This document shows positions 36,930 to 49,271 of a DNA stretch of 64,000 nucleotides, one piece after another. The stretch lies in the NCBI GenBank assembly GCA_011009095.1, contig VTPC01090587.1, positions 837,756 through 901,755 of the forward strand, read 5' to 3'. Origin of the DNA: Ignelater luminosus. Its lineage: Eukaryota > Arthropoda > Insecta > Coleoptera > Elateridae. A model generated the notes under the pieces. That model ran no database searches. It was not told where the DNA came from and worked only from the letters and a program-made list of their open reading frames with translations. Every line of letters begins with the position of its first letter. Within the stretch, counting starts at the first letter, position 1. The translations under genes were made by a program, and so were the position numbers.

Positions 36930-37135
36930 CTGTCAAAATTAACCTCAAAATTTACAGTAAATTAATCTTTTTCTCATTTTATGTGACGATTACAAAAAAT
37001 TTTGTTCTATATATTTGCGTTGTCACCTTTCAGGCGTTCGACCTTTTTCGAGACACTCGGCTTGCGCCTCCTGCTTCAAATTTCAGCCCCACGCCTGAAA
37101 TATGTCGTGACAGCGCACTTGTATCGAAATTGTTG
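36930..37135 (-). repeat. interspersed repeat family a, inverted copy
   Basis: Reverse-complement match to 30742-30960, including ctgtcaaaattaacctcaaa and tttcaggcg boxes, and an uninterrupted tttacagtaaatt site. Confidence 0.7.
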
Positions 37136-37150
37136 GATCTAAGAGCTTAA

Positions 37151-37305
37151 AGCCTGCGGCAGTTTTAGACTAACTTCAGGGGGTGCACAAACTGTGTGAT
37201 CACCACTTGATTAGTTTGTTTCTCTATGATTTGACAATTTCAATCAATCAAGTGGTTATCACGGCCTGTGCACTTCCTGAAGTTGGGTCTAAAACCGCCA
37301 CTGTG
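37151..37305. mobile_element. 155-bp hairpin MITE flanked by TTAA
   Basis: Arms of about 60 bp: ttttagactaacttcagg against cctgaagttgggtctaaaa, and gtgcac boxes further in. Both flanks are TTAA (37147-37150, 37306-37309), the target-site preference of piggyBac transposons. Outer ends gcggcag / cgccac are imperfectly matched. Confidence 0.65.
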
Positions 37306-37769
37306 TTAACGCTTTAGACACGGTTTATAGCTTACAAAATCAGTTGAATCATTGGACAACGACGCTTAATTCTTTTGCGTTCCTGGTTTTCAGTCTGCGC
37401 ACGCTAGATTCCATTAAATTGTAGACCCCATATGTATAGGGTCAGATAATGGTGTCTGTGCATAGACCACGAGTTTTTAAATTAAACACAAAATGCAGGG
37501 GAAGTGAACCAACTGATCCTGTAAGGTATAAACTGTGCTTTAGATTTATCAGGAACATGCTGGCATTTTTAAGGTTATGATGAAGTCAGTTGTTTTAGAA
37601 ATAAGTAAGTTGTCTTTTGAAACTTCATAATCTTTAAAATGTCAAACTTCCTGGTCAATTCTTGAACGTTCAAATAGCAAGCACTTGAGTAATGCAGCTT
37701 CTTAATTGTCTCATCTTGTATAATTATGGTAATAAAATTGCAGTAGTTTCTTTAAACAGCTACATAATG

Positions 37770-40761
37770 CAGGGCCGTAGCTAAGGGAGAGGAGGGAATC
37801 TCTTTGGAAAAGTCTGAATCAGCCAGTAATGAACGAAAATTTAGTTTGCTTAAATACATTGAAGATTATTTCAGGAGTACTATGGTCGATTCAATTAAGA
37901 TTAGAACGTTTTGGCCTGATTCCTTGGGTTGCAGAAACTAAAATCAAATTTTACTTTAAAATTTGGAATCTGTTAGTTACAAACTTATTACAAATACAAT
38001 GTATCTTGTTCAAGCGTTCTGTACAAAACTGGAAATTCTAATACAAACGTTTTTGGTTTATTTGATTTTCCAGAAGAACAACGTAATTTAAAATTATGAA
38101 AACTAAATATGGACAATACAGAGTATTTCAGGAAAAAAAAGAAATATTTGAAGGATGTGTTCAGGTCAGAAAAAAATAAACCCATGTCTAAGTCCAATTC
38201 ACAACTGTTACTAAGATAACTGGTTCTTAGACTGTAAGCACCAATCCAGCTGTTGAGTAAATTAAAGTCGAAATATTGCATAAATGTTTTTACAAGCAGC
38301 ACAGATAACATTTAATTTGTAATGAAAGCAGTTTCGAATATTTTCAAAAATATCACCACTAGCTTCGATGTATATGATTGTCGATTCGCTTGCAAATTGC
38401 ATAGATAGATCATCTAAGTGAATTATGATTATCGTTTATGATAGCAGCAGCATTAGTAGTTGAATCAAGTAATGTCTACCTTGTCTGCACCTTTGTTGCA
38501 TAAACTGACGATATTAGCCACTGATTTCCAACGCTACCTTGTTCAAAAGGAAAACATGCTAACAATTGAAGAACTCATTATCTCTGCAACAGACGAGAAT
38601 CGGACTTAAACACATTTTCCTTCCTTTCCTTTCCTTCAAATACAACTTTTTTCTGCACTTTTTCAGTATCTCTGGTTTTTTGTAACCCAAATGACAGGTA
38701 GGTAAGTACCACAAAAAAGTAACTTATAAAGTTAACATATCCATGCATTTAAGATATGAACATCATATCATCTTCAGTGGAGATAAAATTTTCATCTAGT
38801 TTTATCTAAAGATTATAAAGCTTAGTGGATGCCCATAACCATCACACTCGCCCTAATTTGGTACACAAACTGCAAGTTTTCACTGTGTTGATGGATAAAG
38901 AGAAAGGTCAAAACGGAAAAACATTTAGCAAAACATCCTCACGAGATATTCATTATTGTAATACTGAAGATTCTAATTCTAATAATCAAGAAGACATTGG
39001 TGGAAAAGTGCTAGTAATATTAGTAGAAAAGTATTTTGAAGTAATTGGTAATAACAATAATAAATTAAAAGCTACATATTTTTATATTTGATTTCCATAA
39101 TTTTAGTTTATGCTTTTCTTTTGAAAAGTCAAATAATCTAAAACCTTTCATATTAGAATTTTCTCTGTTTCGTACAGAACTCTTGAATAGCTTCTTGTAA
39201 GCAAAAGATTTTTGAAACTAAATGTTAGTTTGGCGCATGTTATAATTATTAGGTTTCAAGTCATATTTTTATTTGTACTAACTGTAGAATAACTAACGTA
39301 AAGATAATAGATATTACTAACAAAAATAGGCATCCTTGGCCTAACTCTAATTAACAACAGATTGCAAATTACATTTAGGGACTCTAGTTTTTATTACTTT
39401 ATATTGTCAAGATTAATTACTTTAAAATACCTTCCTACTAATATCGCCCGTATTTTTACTCCAGCGCCTTCCGTAATGGAAAGTTTTCAGTAAGTACATA
39501 CAATATGAGCATCTGTGAGGATGCTTTTGCTTTTTATTTTTATCAATCAACACATCGAAAATATTCATCAAATTATGGCGATCGTGGTTTCTAATCTTTG
39601 GATAAATGTAAATACAGATTTTATCTAGGGGAGTTTCAGCACTACTGAGAATGATGTGAGGTTAACGTCTTAAATGATTCAACCAGCACGAACGACTTTT
39701 TCCAAATTCTTAAACTTGCTGCTCTAAACTACTTTTTGTGGTACCTACCTATGTATTCAGAGTTGCAAAAAGACACCTATACTCAAAAATAACATTGACA
39801 TTTCGCATGTAACGTGAATGACTGAAACCTTATCACCTAAAATTTTGACTTTTCATGTATTGTTTTTTTGTTACTAAAATAAAGAGACAAAACATGTATA
39901 TGGTGTTCACGATCTTTTTGCGTAAGGGTGATACGATGATATTGTGTTGTTAAGTTGTTGTATCTGAAATGTCTTAAATTATGTGAAGGTTGGCTATAAA
40001 TTTCTGTGCAAAAAAGATAAACCATGTTGCCAAAAGTATCTTTTTTACAAACCAAGCATTAACAAAAAATGGTAAGATGATCTTAAAGCAAGTAAGTTTT
40101 AAAGATATTTTCTTTATTATCTGCCGTGGCAACGCTGTCATTTCTAACCTAGATGTAAAATTAACCTAAAACTAACTGTCAAGATTGTATACAGGATGGG
40201 AATGTCGAACTTCCATGGCCAAACCTTACGCAAAAACATCGTGAACAGCATATACAGTGTGTTTCTTACACATACATCTATCTATTGCACAAAATTCGAT
40301 TTGGCCTAAAAAGAGATTCTCTCATTGGCGTCTCAACCCTAATATTGACAAATTTATATTTAGTGACTCTAAGTTTAAACAACCCGGTTTTAATCACACA
40401 ATTAACTAATCAGACGTAGTAGAATTCAAATGCAAATTAAAAATCCAATCAGATCGGTTAGTCCTCTAATTAACTTGATCATTTCATTAACTATTCCTCG
40501 TGCAATCAAGTCGTTTTGTTGTCAGAATCAGAAACGAATACTACAGAAAATATCGATTTGAAAAGCTCGGTAAAAAGCTGAGCACATTTAAAACAAAGAA
40601 AAATACAAGATCATCTTTATAGTTGCGTTATTATCAATTTAAATTTTTCATGTTAAACTGCTATAACTTATATTTTTGTTCCAAACACAAAAATATTTTT
40701 TCTGCGAGTTGGTAAATTTAAAAGCCCCCCCCCCCAAGATTTTTAGTTAGCTACGGCCCTG
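37770..40761. mobile_element. possible hAT-like element ends enclosing 3.0 kb
   Basis: A 15-bp perfect inverted pair, cagggccgtagctaa at 37770-37784 and its complement at 40747-40761, next to an internal C-homopolymer (about 40722-40735). CAGGG-type ends recall hAT transposons, but no 8-bp duplication was found and the interior has no recognisable transposase. The right end lies 92 bp from exon 3 of copy 2. Confidence 0.4.
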
Positions 40762-40853
40762 GTTATTTGCATTTTTGTCATGGTTATTTTTGATTATCGC
40801 AGCTTTGTTCATCTATAAAATTAATGCTGCTATGAATCTTTCATAATACTTAC

Positions 40854-41673
40854 AACAACGGTTCCACAAATAGAATTAATATCCGTATTATCTACTGGAC
40901 CTTGTTGGTTCGGTTGATTAAAAAGATTAAAATCGCCTGGATAAAATTCATCTGAGGAAGAAGTTCCTTGTAACCAGGGAAAATTGCCTCCCGATGACCT
41001 ACAGGCATACGATAAGATTATTTGTATTGCCATTATTATCCTACACTAATAAGAAAAACTTACGATCCTCCTCCTCCTCCACCTCCACCGCCACCGCCAG
41101 CGCCGCCACCATTTCCACGTGGTGGAGTTGCAGTTGTAACCTTATCAGCCCCCAGTGCGTTGCTTGTTTGTAACTGCATTGTGGCAGGTGGTACTTCGGT
41201 CGGTAATCCCTCAGGACATACTGTTCTAGCATTAAGTCTGAATGACATTAATTTAGGAATTGGTTCATTTGGATTATACTTTACGTAGAATTCAACGGTT
41301 TGGGGTACATTCGCTTTTAAATGAAAATTTCGATTCTTGACTAAATATTCTTTATTATCAGTTGTTACAATTTCTCCAAACCAATTCTACCAAATTAAAA
41401 TATTCTATATTAGTAACTAATAGATGACAAAGAAACATGAATAATACATACACCTAGCTGTAAAGATGGTCTATCAAATATTAAACGCAACCAGATGCCT
41501 GATAAGTCCGTCTCACTGAGCAGCGTTACAATTCCATACCATTTATCTGGTTCGTTCTTTCTGGCCTCGTAAACGAACAAACGTGGACACGGTGATTGAA
41601 AATCATTTTGAGCGTTTATTTGTTCACTTAATAGGAAGAACACTACTGCTACCAATGTTTTTAGAAGCAACAT
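40854..41673 (-). CDS. Gd-like serine protease, N-terminal exons 1-3 (copy 2)
   Basis: Exon 1, 41673-41452: signal peptide (about 21 residues, ...EQINA), then CPRLFVYEA, DKWYG, LLSETDLSG and IWLRLIFDRPSLQLG, ending at GTATGT. Exon 2, 41386-41064: NWFGEI, TVCPEGLPTE and a run of about 12 glycines, ending at GTAAGT, phase 2. Exon 3, 40998-40854: NFPWLQGTSSSDEFYPGDFN to ICGTVV, ending in phase 0 at GTAAGT. Phase 0 matches exon 4 at 28518, so exons 1-7 join to an unbroken 576-residue protein across a 12.3 kb intron; the join is inferred. The Gd N-terminal domain is the non-catalytic prodomain of this family. A pyrimidine tract plus CAG just before the ATG (41677-41678) implies a 5'-UTR intron. 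Confidence 0.9.
41065..41110 (-). repeat. GGN trinucleotide run coding for polyglycine
   Basis: On the coding (minus) strand GGT/GGC/GGA codons give about 12 consecutive glycines at the end of exon 2. The equivalent place in copy 3 has only GGGIGEG, so the run has expanded in copy 2. The overlapping proline-rich plus-strand frame (41022-41288) is its antisense shadow. Confidence 0.85.
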
Positions 41674-41679
41674 TTTCTG

Positions 41680-43784
41680 TTAGGAAGAAAAAAGCGTTAA
41701 AAAAGTTGGTGCATTATTCTTAAAATGTTCACCTTTGAATTTATATTGTTTTAATTAAACTTTTTATTATACAGAATTTAAATCATACAAGGTCAATATC
41801 GTTAAATTTGGAAAATACCACATGATGCTGATACCTACTCACAAACTGGTTTGTCAAAACGGAAGTAAATATTTATTGTTTTCTTATGGGAATTTTCAAT
41901 GAAAAAACTACAGAAGATTTTTTTGATTGGTCATCTTCACCACATGATGGTTAACGAGTGATGACACTCTTCAATAACTCTTTTCAAGGAATTATACCAG
42001 TTCGTTGATTTGAATAATGTACAGGAAAATGATGTAGACTTTTGCATAATTAGTCAACTATTAGTAAATTATGCGGATAAAAATGAAAATAAATTATTCT
42101 ATACTTGTTTTAAAACTGCGCATTATTTGTAAAAACAAAATATTAAAATTCAAAAAGGCAATTTGCTTTTAAAATTATAACTTTCGTTTGCTGCTAAAAT
42201 AACAAAACGCAAACAACTTACATGTTATTTTATAATAGGCAGCCTTGCTTACACTCTTATCAATATATCACAGACACTGAATACAATTTAAAAGAAAATT
42301 TCGTATTGACCACGCAAAATTCTAGCGAATACTATTTGTATAGAGTTTTAGATAATCACAGGGAATTACATCTCATTGATTAATAAAATAGCTAGATTTC
42401 CCCATTTTTGTTTATCATAAATCTGTTGACGGTTTGAATAATCCTTGACCTTAAGAATATTTGTTAACACTTCGAAGAAATTTAAATTTTGTAATTAATA
42501 CGATTTTTAAATAATATCGTGGTCGATTGTGGTTTTCAATAAACATAATTCTAGATATTTTCTTAATTTTATGTTTGAGCCCAAACCTGTTCCGCAATGT
42601 TTTTAGCATAATAATGAATACGTTAGTCTTCAAGGACAGTTAGAGGGATCTCCCAAAGGTTACGGTCGGTCAATATTGTCTTTGCTTCCTATCGACGACC
42701 ATGATGGGTGTAGATACTTCACGTATTTGAATTTACCGCTGATTAGAGAACGTCGAATTATACCGAATACGTCCGAATATTTTCATACTACTGTTATTTT
42801 TACTGTAATCACTTTTTCTCGAAATGAGCAATTTGACAGTCAAAAAAAAAACTTTTCAATATTATTTCCCTCTTTTTTGGTGAGCTCGTGTAGGTAGAGG
42901 GCAAAATCTGTTAATTTTCTAACATTTTTTCAGTTGTTTGTAAATATCTCGGAAAATATTGACCTTAGTAAAAAATACATTGTATACAAAATCAAAGTAG
43001 ACAAGATTTCCTACAAAATTGATCCTATTCATTTATTTGTAGCCATCACTGTTTCAAGATAATTGAGTTTTAAAATTGAGATGTTTTAGGAGTTGGGTAC
43101 AGGAAGCTGTCTTGACGACTACCTACAAGTCACGCTGCGTTTAATCACCCTGCAAGCCCTTTAAATGTGATTTTGTTGGTCAACCACGAAAGGAAGGCCA
43201 ATTTTATGTACAGTAATCCACAAAAGTAATGTCTCAGCTTTTGTAGCTTATTTTACGTTTTCGCAACAAGCTCAGAAACACGTTTCTCAAATCCCTAGAC
43301 AGGTAAAATCAATAAATTAAAACAGGTAGGGAAGTGAAGGCATTGATGTGTAAACATTTTAGTTTAATTGCATTTTTCTATTTTACTTGGAAATTTGCAG
43401 GTATAATTTAAGAAATGCAAGTCTTTCTACAAAAGCGGCAAAATAGCATTTATATATTTATATGTTAACCTGGATGAAATATATATATATTTATTTATTA
43501 GTTAGATTAGTATTATTACCTTTTATGATCAAAAAATTAGTAACAATTTGAAATTAAAAGTTTATTTATTAGTATCGATGTTTCTGTGTTTAGTAACATG
43601 AAAAAATTAACCTGAAAATAAATAATTTTTTAACATTATTATATTATAATTAGTTTGTTATTTACTTACAATTATTTCTTATAGTCTTTTTTATAGAATC
43701 TGAGACTGACTTTTTACGCACCATTGAACAATATACAATGACGATTTTTACAACTACGGATAGCAGGCAGTAATATCAGACATT
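41680..43784. other. upstream of copy 2, nothing recognised
   Basis: Homology with the upstream region of copy 3 persists for roughly the first 100-300 bp, then fades. No exon recognised. Confidence 0.4.
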
Positions 43785-44262
43785 AGATAGTTACTTTAAA
43801 AAAGTAATTAGTTACAGTTACAATTACCTTGTGAAAAAATGTAATTAGTTACAATTACAATTACTTGATTTTAAAAAGTAACTAGTTACCATTCCGTTCC
43901 TGCAAATATGTAACTAAGTTACTTTACCTTTACTGTCAGTTACTTTGATTCTATAAAGAAAATAAAGAAAAACTTTTCAGAGCCCATCAAAATTCAAGGT
44001 GGTTTTAATTAATTTTTCTTTGTACCGTACAATTCTTAGAATTATACAATATGAAAACATGAATTTTCTGAACATCATCAAAACTAAATTTGAAAATCCA
44101 TTATTTAAGTAACGCAAAAGGTAACGACCTGAAATCGTTACCGTTACACGCTTTTTGTTTTTAGTTACAATTACTTTACTATGTCTTTATAAAGTAACGC
44201 GTTACGTCTAGCGTTACTAAAAAATGTAATTAATTACAAGTAACGCGTTACATGTGTTTTCC
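43785..44262. repeat. cluster of TAACTAGTTAC-type palindromic boxes
   Basis: Repeated short boxes (gtaattagttac, gtaactagttac, gtaacgcgttac) with ttactttaaaaaagtaa palindromes, in both orientations, over about 480 bp. This pattern is known from terminal regions of non-autonomous hAT-like elements. Exact ends and target duplications were not resolved. Confidence 0.55.
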
Positions 44263-44718
44263 CACGAAGCTAGAACTAACAACGGCAAATTTTAAAATTA
44301 ACGTTAACTGTTATATTGTAATTTACATATTAAATATTCTTATCAAAATTTAGTTTTAGAAGTGAATAAAGTAAATTAATTAGCAGTGGGTTTTTTTTTC
44401 TTTTACTAAGTTTTTCGTATAATAGAACTTTATTCATAGAATATTTAAGTTTACAGAGATTTTAGACCGCATTTCTCTACTGACCATTCTGTCAACTAAA
44501 GATTTATAGACCTACCTGCTACAACTAGGTTCTCTCTTTATATACAATAACGTATTTCGTGATTCATGCTAGACCCTCAGCTTACCTGGCTATAGTTAGG
44601 ACATTACTTCTGTGGATGACTGTACGACTTTATGCATCAGCAAATTATTTATGCACTTAGGTAGGCCATTGAAAAATCTAGTGTATATGAAGATGTAGTT
44701 ATAGTTGGGGAGGATATA

Positions 44719-44987
44719 CGGTATGTCCCCGGATTGAGTTTACAAGAGGAAAAACTTTTTTATTATTGGTCTCAGGACAAAATATCATTTTTGATAAAAT
44801 TTTCTGCTTGTTTTGAAACCCCCAGTAATGGTAGTATGATTTTGATGTTACCAACAATAATGAAGTAAATGTAAAAAACGCATTATTTTGGAGTAAAAAA
44901 CGGCAAAGTTCCAAACCGCACCCGCAAAAAAAACTAATACTGATAAAAAAGTTTTTCCTTTTGTAAACCCAATCTGGGGACATACTG
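44719..44987. mobile_element. 269-bp MITE, TA target
   Basis: cggtatgtccccggattg at 44719 mirrored by caatctggggacatactg ending at 44987; the arms continue through gtttacaa.aggaaaaa. TA on both sides (44717-44718, 44988-44989). CRGTATGTCCC ends fit a Tc1/mariner-type source. Confidence 0.8.
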
Positions 44988-45924
44988 TAGATCTCTTCAT
45001 ACTCCTTACAACTTTGGCACCTGCCGAACGAAATATTTTTTTACAAGCCTGGTAGGGGAAAAGTACCAACGCAGGCATTGTCTTTGACACAATAACAACA
45101 AAAGGGCTTATAACATAGCACACTTTGTGCTCATGTTTTTACAGGATGTGACACAACGTCTGCTTCTTTCAGAAAAGGGAAGACAGCTAGTTGCAAACTT
45201 TTGCTGCTACATGAGGGACTGCATATCATGGTTGATGGACGACGGGGCTTTGTTATCAACCTAAACTACACACAAAAATGAAACCAAAACCACAATAAAA
45301 TTATCTCCGAAAATGATAAATAAAAAAGTTAGAGAATTAGAATTTTAGGTTTCTCATATTTAGAGTATCACTGATACACTAGCAAAAACTGGTTAGCTAT
45401 TGTTTTAACAGCATGTTAAAACAAAAAAAAATAGAGCAATGCTGGATATTCACATACCTACCCTGATTTATCCTTTTTCTTCTTATTAAGTTAGATAATT
45501 AAAACTACATCGTCTTCTTTAAATTCTAATCATGACTTTGATTTTAATCACGAAAGGAGTATACTAATGGCAATGTGATTTTATCAGAGTTTTGTTCAAA
45601 AGAAAGCAGTAATATAAAGTAATAACTTGACAATTTTAAATAATTTAATTACTTTTTAAGAATTAGAAAATAAATAAGTGTAAGAAAAAGAACGTTGTTT
45701 TGAAACACAAATTATTAAATTATTTTTTTTGTTTAGCTATAAAAATGCACTGCTCTCTGGCTATCAAACAGTGTGAGACCAATATTGATAAATGATAAGC
45801 TTCTGGCTCCTTTACTGTTACTGATAAGAAGATTTGTTTACATTTCTTGCATGTTTTGATGCGCTCTACCTAGTATCAGAGTTTCCTGTTTGCTTTTAAA
45901 AGTACCCTCGATAACTCGTTCAAA

Positions 45925-46700
45925 ATAACCTGCCAGGAGTTTGCACCAAGTGACAAAAACTTTTATTTTTGAAGTTTTTGAAAAATTTTTTGTGCCAATA
46001 ATTTGTGCATGTCCAAACACCAATTACAATACAAAGCGATTTTTTGTGTGGCATAAAATAAAATTTTTTGAATTGACCAAAATTGAAAATTTTCAATATT
46101 TTTAAAAGTACCAATGATCACTATCACCAAGTGAGATGCCTGGTATAAGAAAAAGAGTAATTTTTTGTCATATTTTGAAAAAGATAAAATGCTTGAATTT
46201 GGCACGTTTGTGCAATTTGGGCATGTGAATTTGAGTTGGGGATTACTTAACTTGTTATTGTTTTTAAGAATTACTTAAAGTAATATTATTCTTTCTTATA
46301 CTTCCCATTCTCGAGTTTACAAGACAGTTTGTTTTAGTTTCTTATGTTTTTGGTACGATATTTCATTATCAGTTTTAATTTTTTCGATATTACACCTCTA
46401 ACGATTTTAATTTATCTAGGAAGAAAGAAAGTAGCAAAGGTATATGTGAATTTGTTATTGCAGCACGCCAGATCAGAATATTATTTTAAAATAAAGAGCA
46501 TTGATGCTTTTGAAAACTGATGATTTTCAATTTTGCTCATTCAAAAGATTTCATTTTGCGTCAAATAAAAATCGCTTAGTAGATCGAAGTAGCTTGTATT
46601 TCGTTAGTACAAATCATTGGCGTAAAATCCGTTTTTTAAAAAAGATCAAAAATAAAGAATTTTCCATTTGGTGTAAACTTTTTGGCAGTTGCAGCTTAAT
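45925..46700. repeat. diverged inverted repeat, about 200-bp arms
   Basis: 45930-46115 and 46500-46690 are imperfect inverted copies (shared gtttgcaccaa / ttggtgtaaac, gccaatgattt / aaatcattggc-like, aaaattgaaaat / attttcaattttg). Identity is low, so this is an old fold-back. The several overlapping minus-strand ORFs here are not genes. Confidence 0.5.
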
Positions 46701-46704
46701 TATC

Positions 46705-48880
46705 TCTGCACAATGTCAGCCAAACCTCATCCAAGCAGGGGTATTCTTAAATACAGACTTATAATCTTTGAAGAATTCTTACTTCATTTATACAAATAGA
46801 GGCATGTTTTAACTTGTAACCGATTATGTGTCAGATAAATACGGATTCTCATGATCCATCCATTCTAACCTCTGGACATTATACAAGAGTTCTCTGCTTC
46901 GAGTTAGAGATCTAGTAGTTAGTCCTGATAGACACAACAGCATCAGCAAACTGTAGACTGAAGAAAATCTTTGACACATCCAGGTAGTAATGGTGAAGTG
47001 TTAAAACAGTTAGTGGCGTAGATAAAAAATATGCAGGGGTAAGTGTGCTTACTTTCAGTGTCACACGAGAACAGAGCTATTGGCTAAAAATATTTGAATT
47101 TCCATGTAAAAGCTTATCTGATTATCTCATATACTTTACAGTGACAACGTTTAGATCAACATTAATAATTTGTTTGAGTTATTTACTGTAGACACACTTA
47201 AAGTATTAACGAAGTCTTTATACTTTGATGTTATTAATTTTGAATTAACCAATTAGTTGAAAAAATTTTTCACCACGGCGCGGCGCAGGTAGGATTTTAC
47301 TTTACGTACCCTAATTTCGCTTTAGATGCCTTAAACCAACTTAACTGACAAGTTATATAAATAACCTACATCATGTGATGTGGTGATACAGTCAACTTCA
47401 CAGGAACATTATTTAGAGCCTTGATTGTTTGTAACTAGAAAAACCAGGGTGAAAAACCTAACGGAATGTTCTGAAACATCTAGTCTAAAAAATAGAAAAA
47501 ATGAACTTTAGAAAATCTCATTCCAGTATCTCACACTGTTCTTGAAATATTTAAAAAAACAAAAAAAAAATAATTAATTTTTGATCTTCCATCTCGAAAA
47601 CGGTGCTCTTTAAGAAAAAAAGTTGTATGCCAAAGCAGGCTTGATTTTTGGATACCTTAGAGTAGAGTAAAAGATTCGTTCCTGACATCTGATGTCAAAA
47701 TTGGAGGTATCATATTAATAGGAAACATACAATTTTGTGTTTTCCTTATTAACGTTTGAAGGGAGATTCTCAATTGATGTTAAAAAGTACGACAACACAA
47801 ACGTTAATAAAAACGAAATGAGACTACTATAAAATAGAATTGTTACAAATACATGCTTATGTTAGTTATTACATCAAAATCATACCGTCAACACAATTTG
47901 AAGACTCGCGCCGATTTATTTTCTTTATGCTCTCGTTTTAATTCATGTCCTTGTTACTGTTCCGTTTGCGTGAACTGTGCATCCTTCTTTTATTCAAAGT
48001 GCCTTGTATTGGTTCATGATTTTCGCGAAACTCGGAAACGGTGCACTTTAGGGAAAACAAAGGAAAGTAGACTTAATTTCTGTCGAGAAATGCACCTGAT
48101 TTTTAAAACACACTATATAATGTTCTGGCACTACCTTGTAGTACAGGGTGGATGAAATTGGTTGTCATCATGGGTATTTGGCTTTAATACTGATGATAGC
48201 AAAAAGCGGTTTTCGGGAGCATACACTACTTTATTTTATCCTAAAATCAAATTTCAAATATGTTAGTCTACTTTCAAAATATTAGCGAAAAATCATCTTC
48301 TCCAAAAACAATTTTTTTACGTATCTTGCTTATTCGGAGAGTTATCAAAACATTTCACAAACATTTTCTACTACAGATTTCATTTGCACATTTTTGTTTT
48401 TTAAACTCTACTTTCGAGAAATAGCAAGCAAATTATTTTTTGTAATGAAATACACAGTTAACCATGGCTTACTTGAAAAGGTTATTATTCAAGCTTTACA
48501 AATATATATAGATTGCTATGGTTTTATCGAGAAATTAAATACTAATGCAAAAACTTTAAGCGACTGTCCTTCAAAAATGACATTGACCAGGGTTTTCACA
48601 TTCTACCCGTTAGTAGAATGGCAAAATAATAAAACAATATCAAGGCACTCTAGTCTGTCCTATCCGAAGTTGTCTGTAATTATTGTTTAGGCGTACGAAA
48701 AAACTTCCGTGACATTGTGAAACGTTAGTGTATTGCCGTCGACTCCCGTACTGTTTGAAATTGAATATGGTTTATTTTAAAACATTAACTTTCGTGGCAA
48801 AGTTCCATTCACTTAACATAGGCACTGTCAAACCAAACAAAAGTTAGCAGCTTGTAAAATGTTTCATTAGTTACTCGTAC
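46705..48880. other. intergenic, fragments of repeats only
   Basis: Two similar motifs, ctcgaaaacggtgctcttta (47594) and ctcggaaacggtgcacttta (48030), and an end-like tacagggtggatgaaat (48140) suggest old repeat fragments. No gene recognised. Confidence 0.35.
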
Positions 48881-48885
48881 TACAG

Positions 48886-49271
48886 TGTTCATAAATGTTT
48901 CTGGGTCTAGTTGGCTATGGAATCTAATTTTGATGTGCTGCCCTGTTGATTTATTTCAACAACTAATACGTATTTGTTTTCTGTCATTTGTCAATTGCAA
49001 AAGTTAATCTTTATTTATTTATTATTATTTATTTATTTAAGCTTTATTTATTTTTGAACAAATAAATAATATATATGTCAAAAGATTCTAAAAAGTTGTT
49101 TTTCATTTACTGCTTTTTTAAAAAACATAAGATTAGGCAACCATCATAACAACGATGCAATGCGTGTAACGTGAGAAACATTCTAATACATATATGTTTT
49201 TTAAAAGGCGACAAATGCAGAAGCAAGCATGATTTCACAGCCCACTGGACCCAGAAACATTTATAAACACT
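48886..49271. mobile_element. fold-back MITE, about 386 bp
   Basis: ataaatgtttctgggtctag at the left mirrored by ctggacccagaaacatttat at the right. It encloses an (ATTT)n-rich core at 49008-49080 that could itself be a microsatellite seeded in the loop. Confidence 0.75.

Noticed and set aside
38825..39091. 88-codon ORF MDAHNHHTRPNLVHK...
   Set aside because: No recognisable motif, no splice context, asparagine-rich because of AT-rich DNA; located in a probable transposon interior.
41022..41288. Proline-rich plus-strand ORF (PPPPPPPPPP)
   Set aside because: Antisense of the polyglycine-coding exon 2 of the Gd-like gene, whose frame, splice sites and paralogues support the minus strand.
44699..45123. 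Two overlapping hydrophobic minus-strand ORFs
   Set aside because: They read across a 269-bp MITE with inverted ends; hydrophobicity follows from the T-rich strand.
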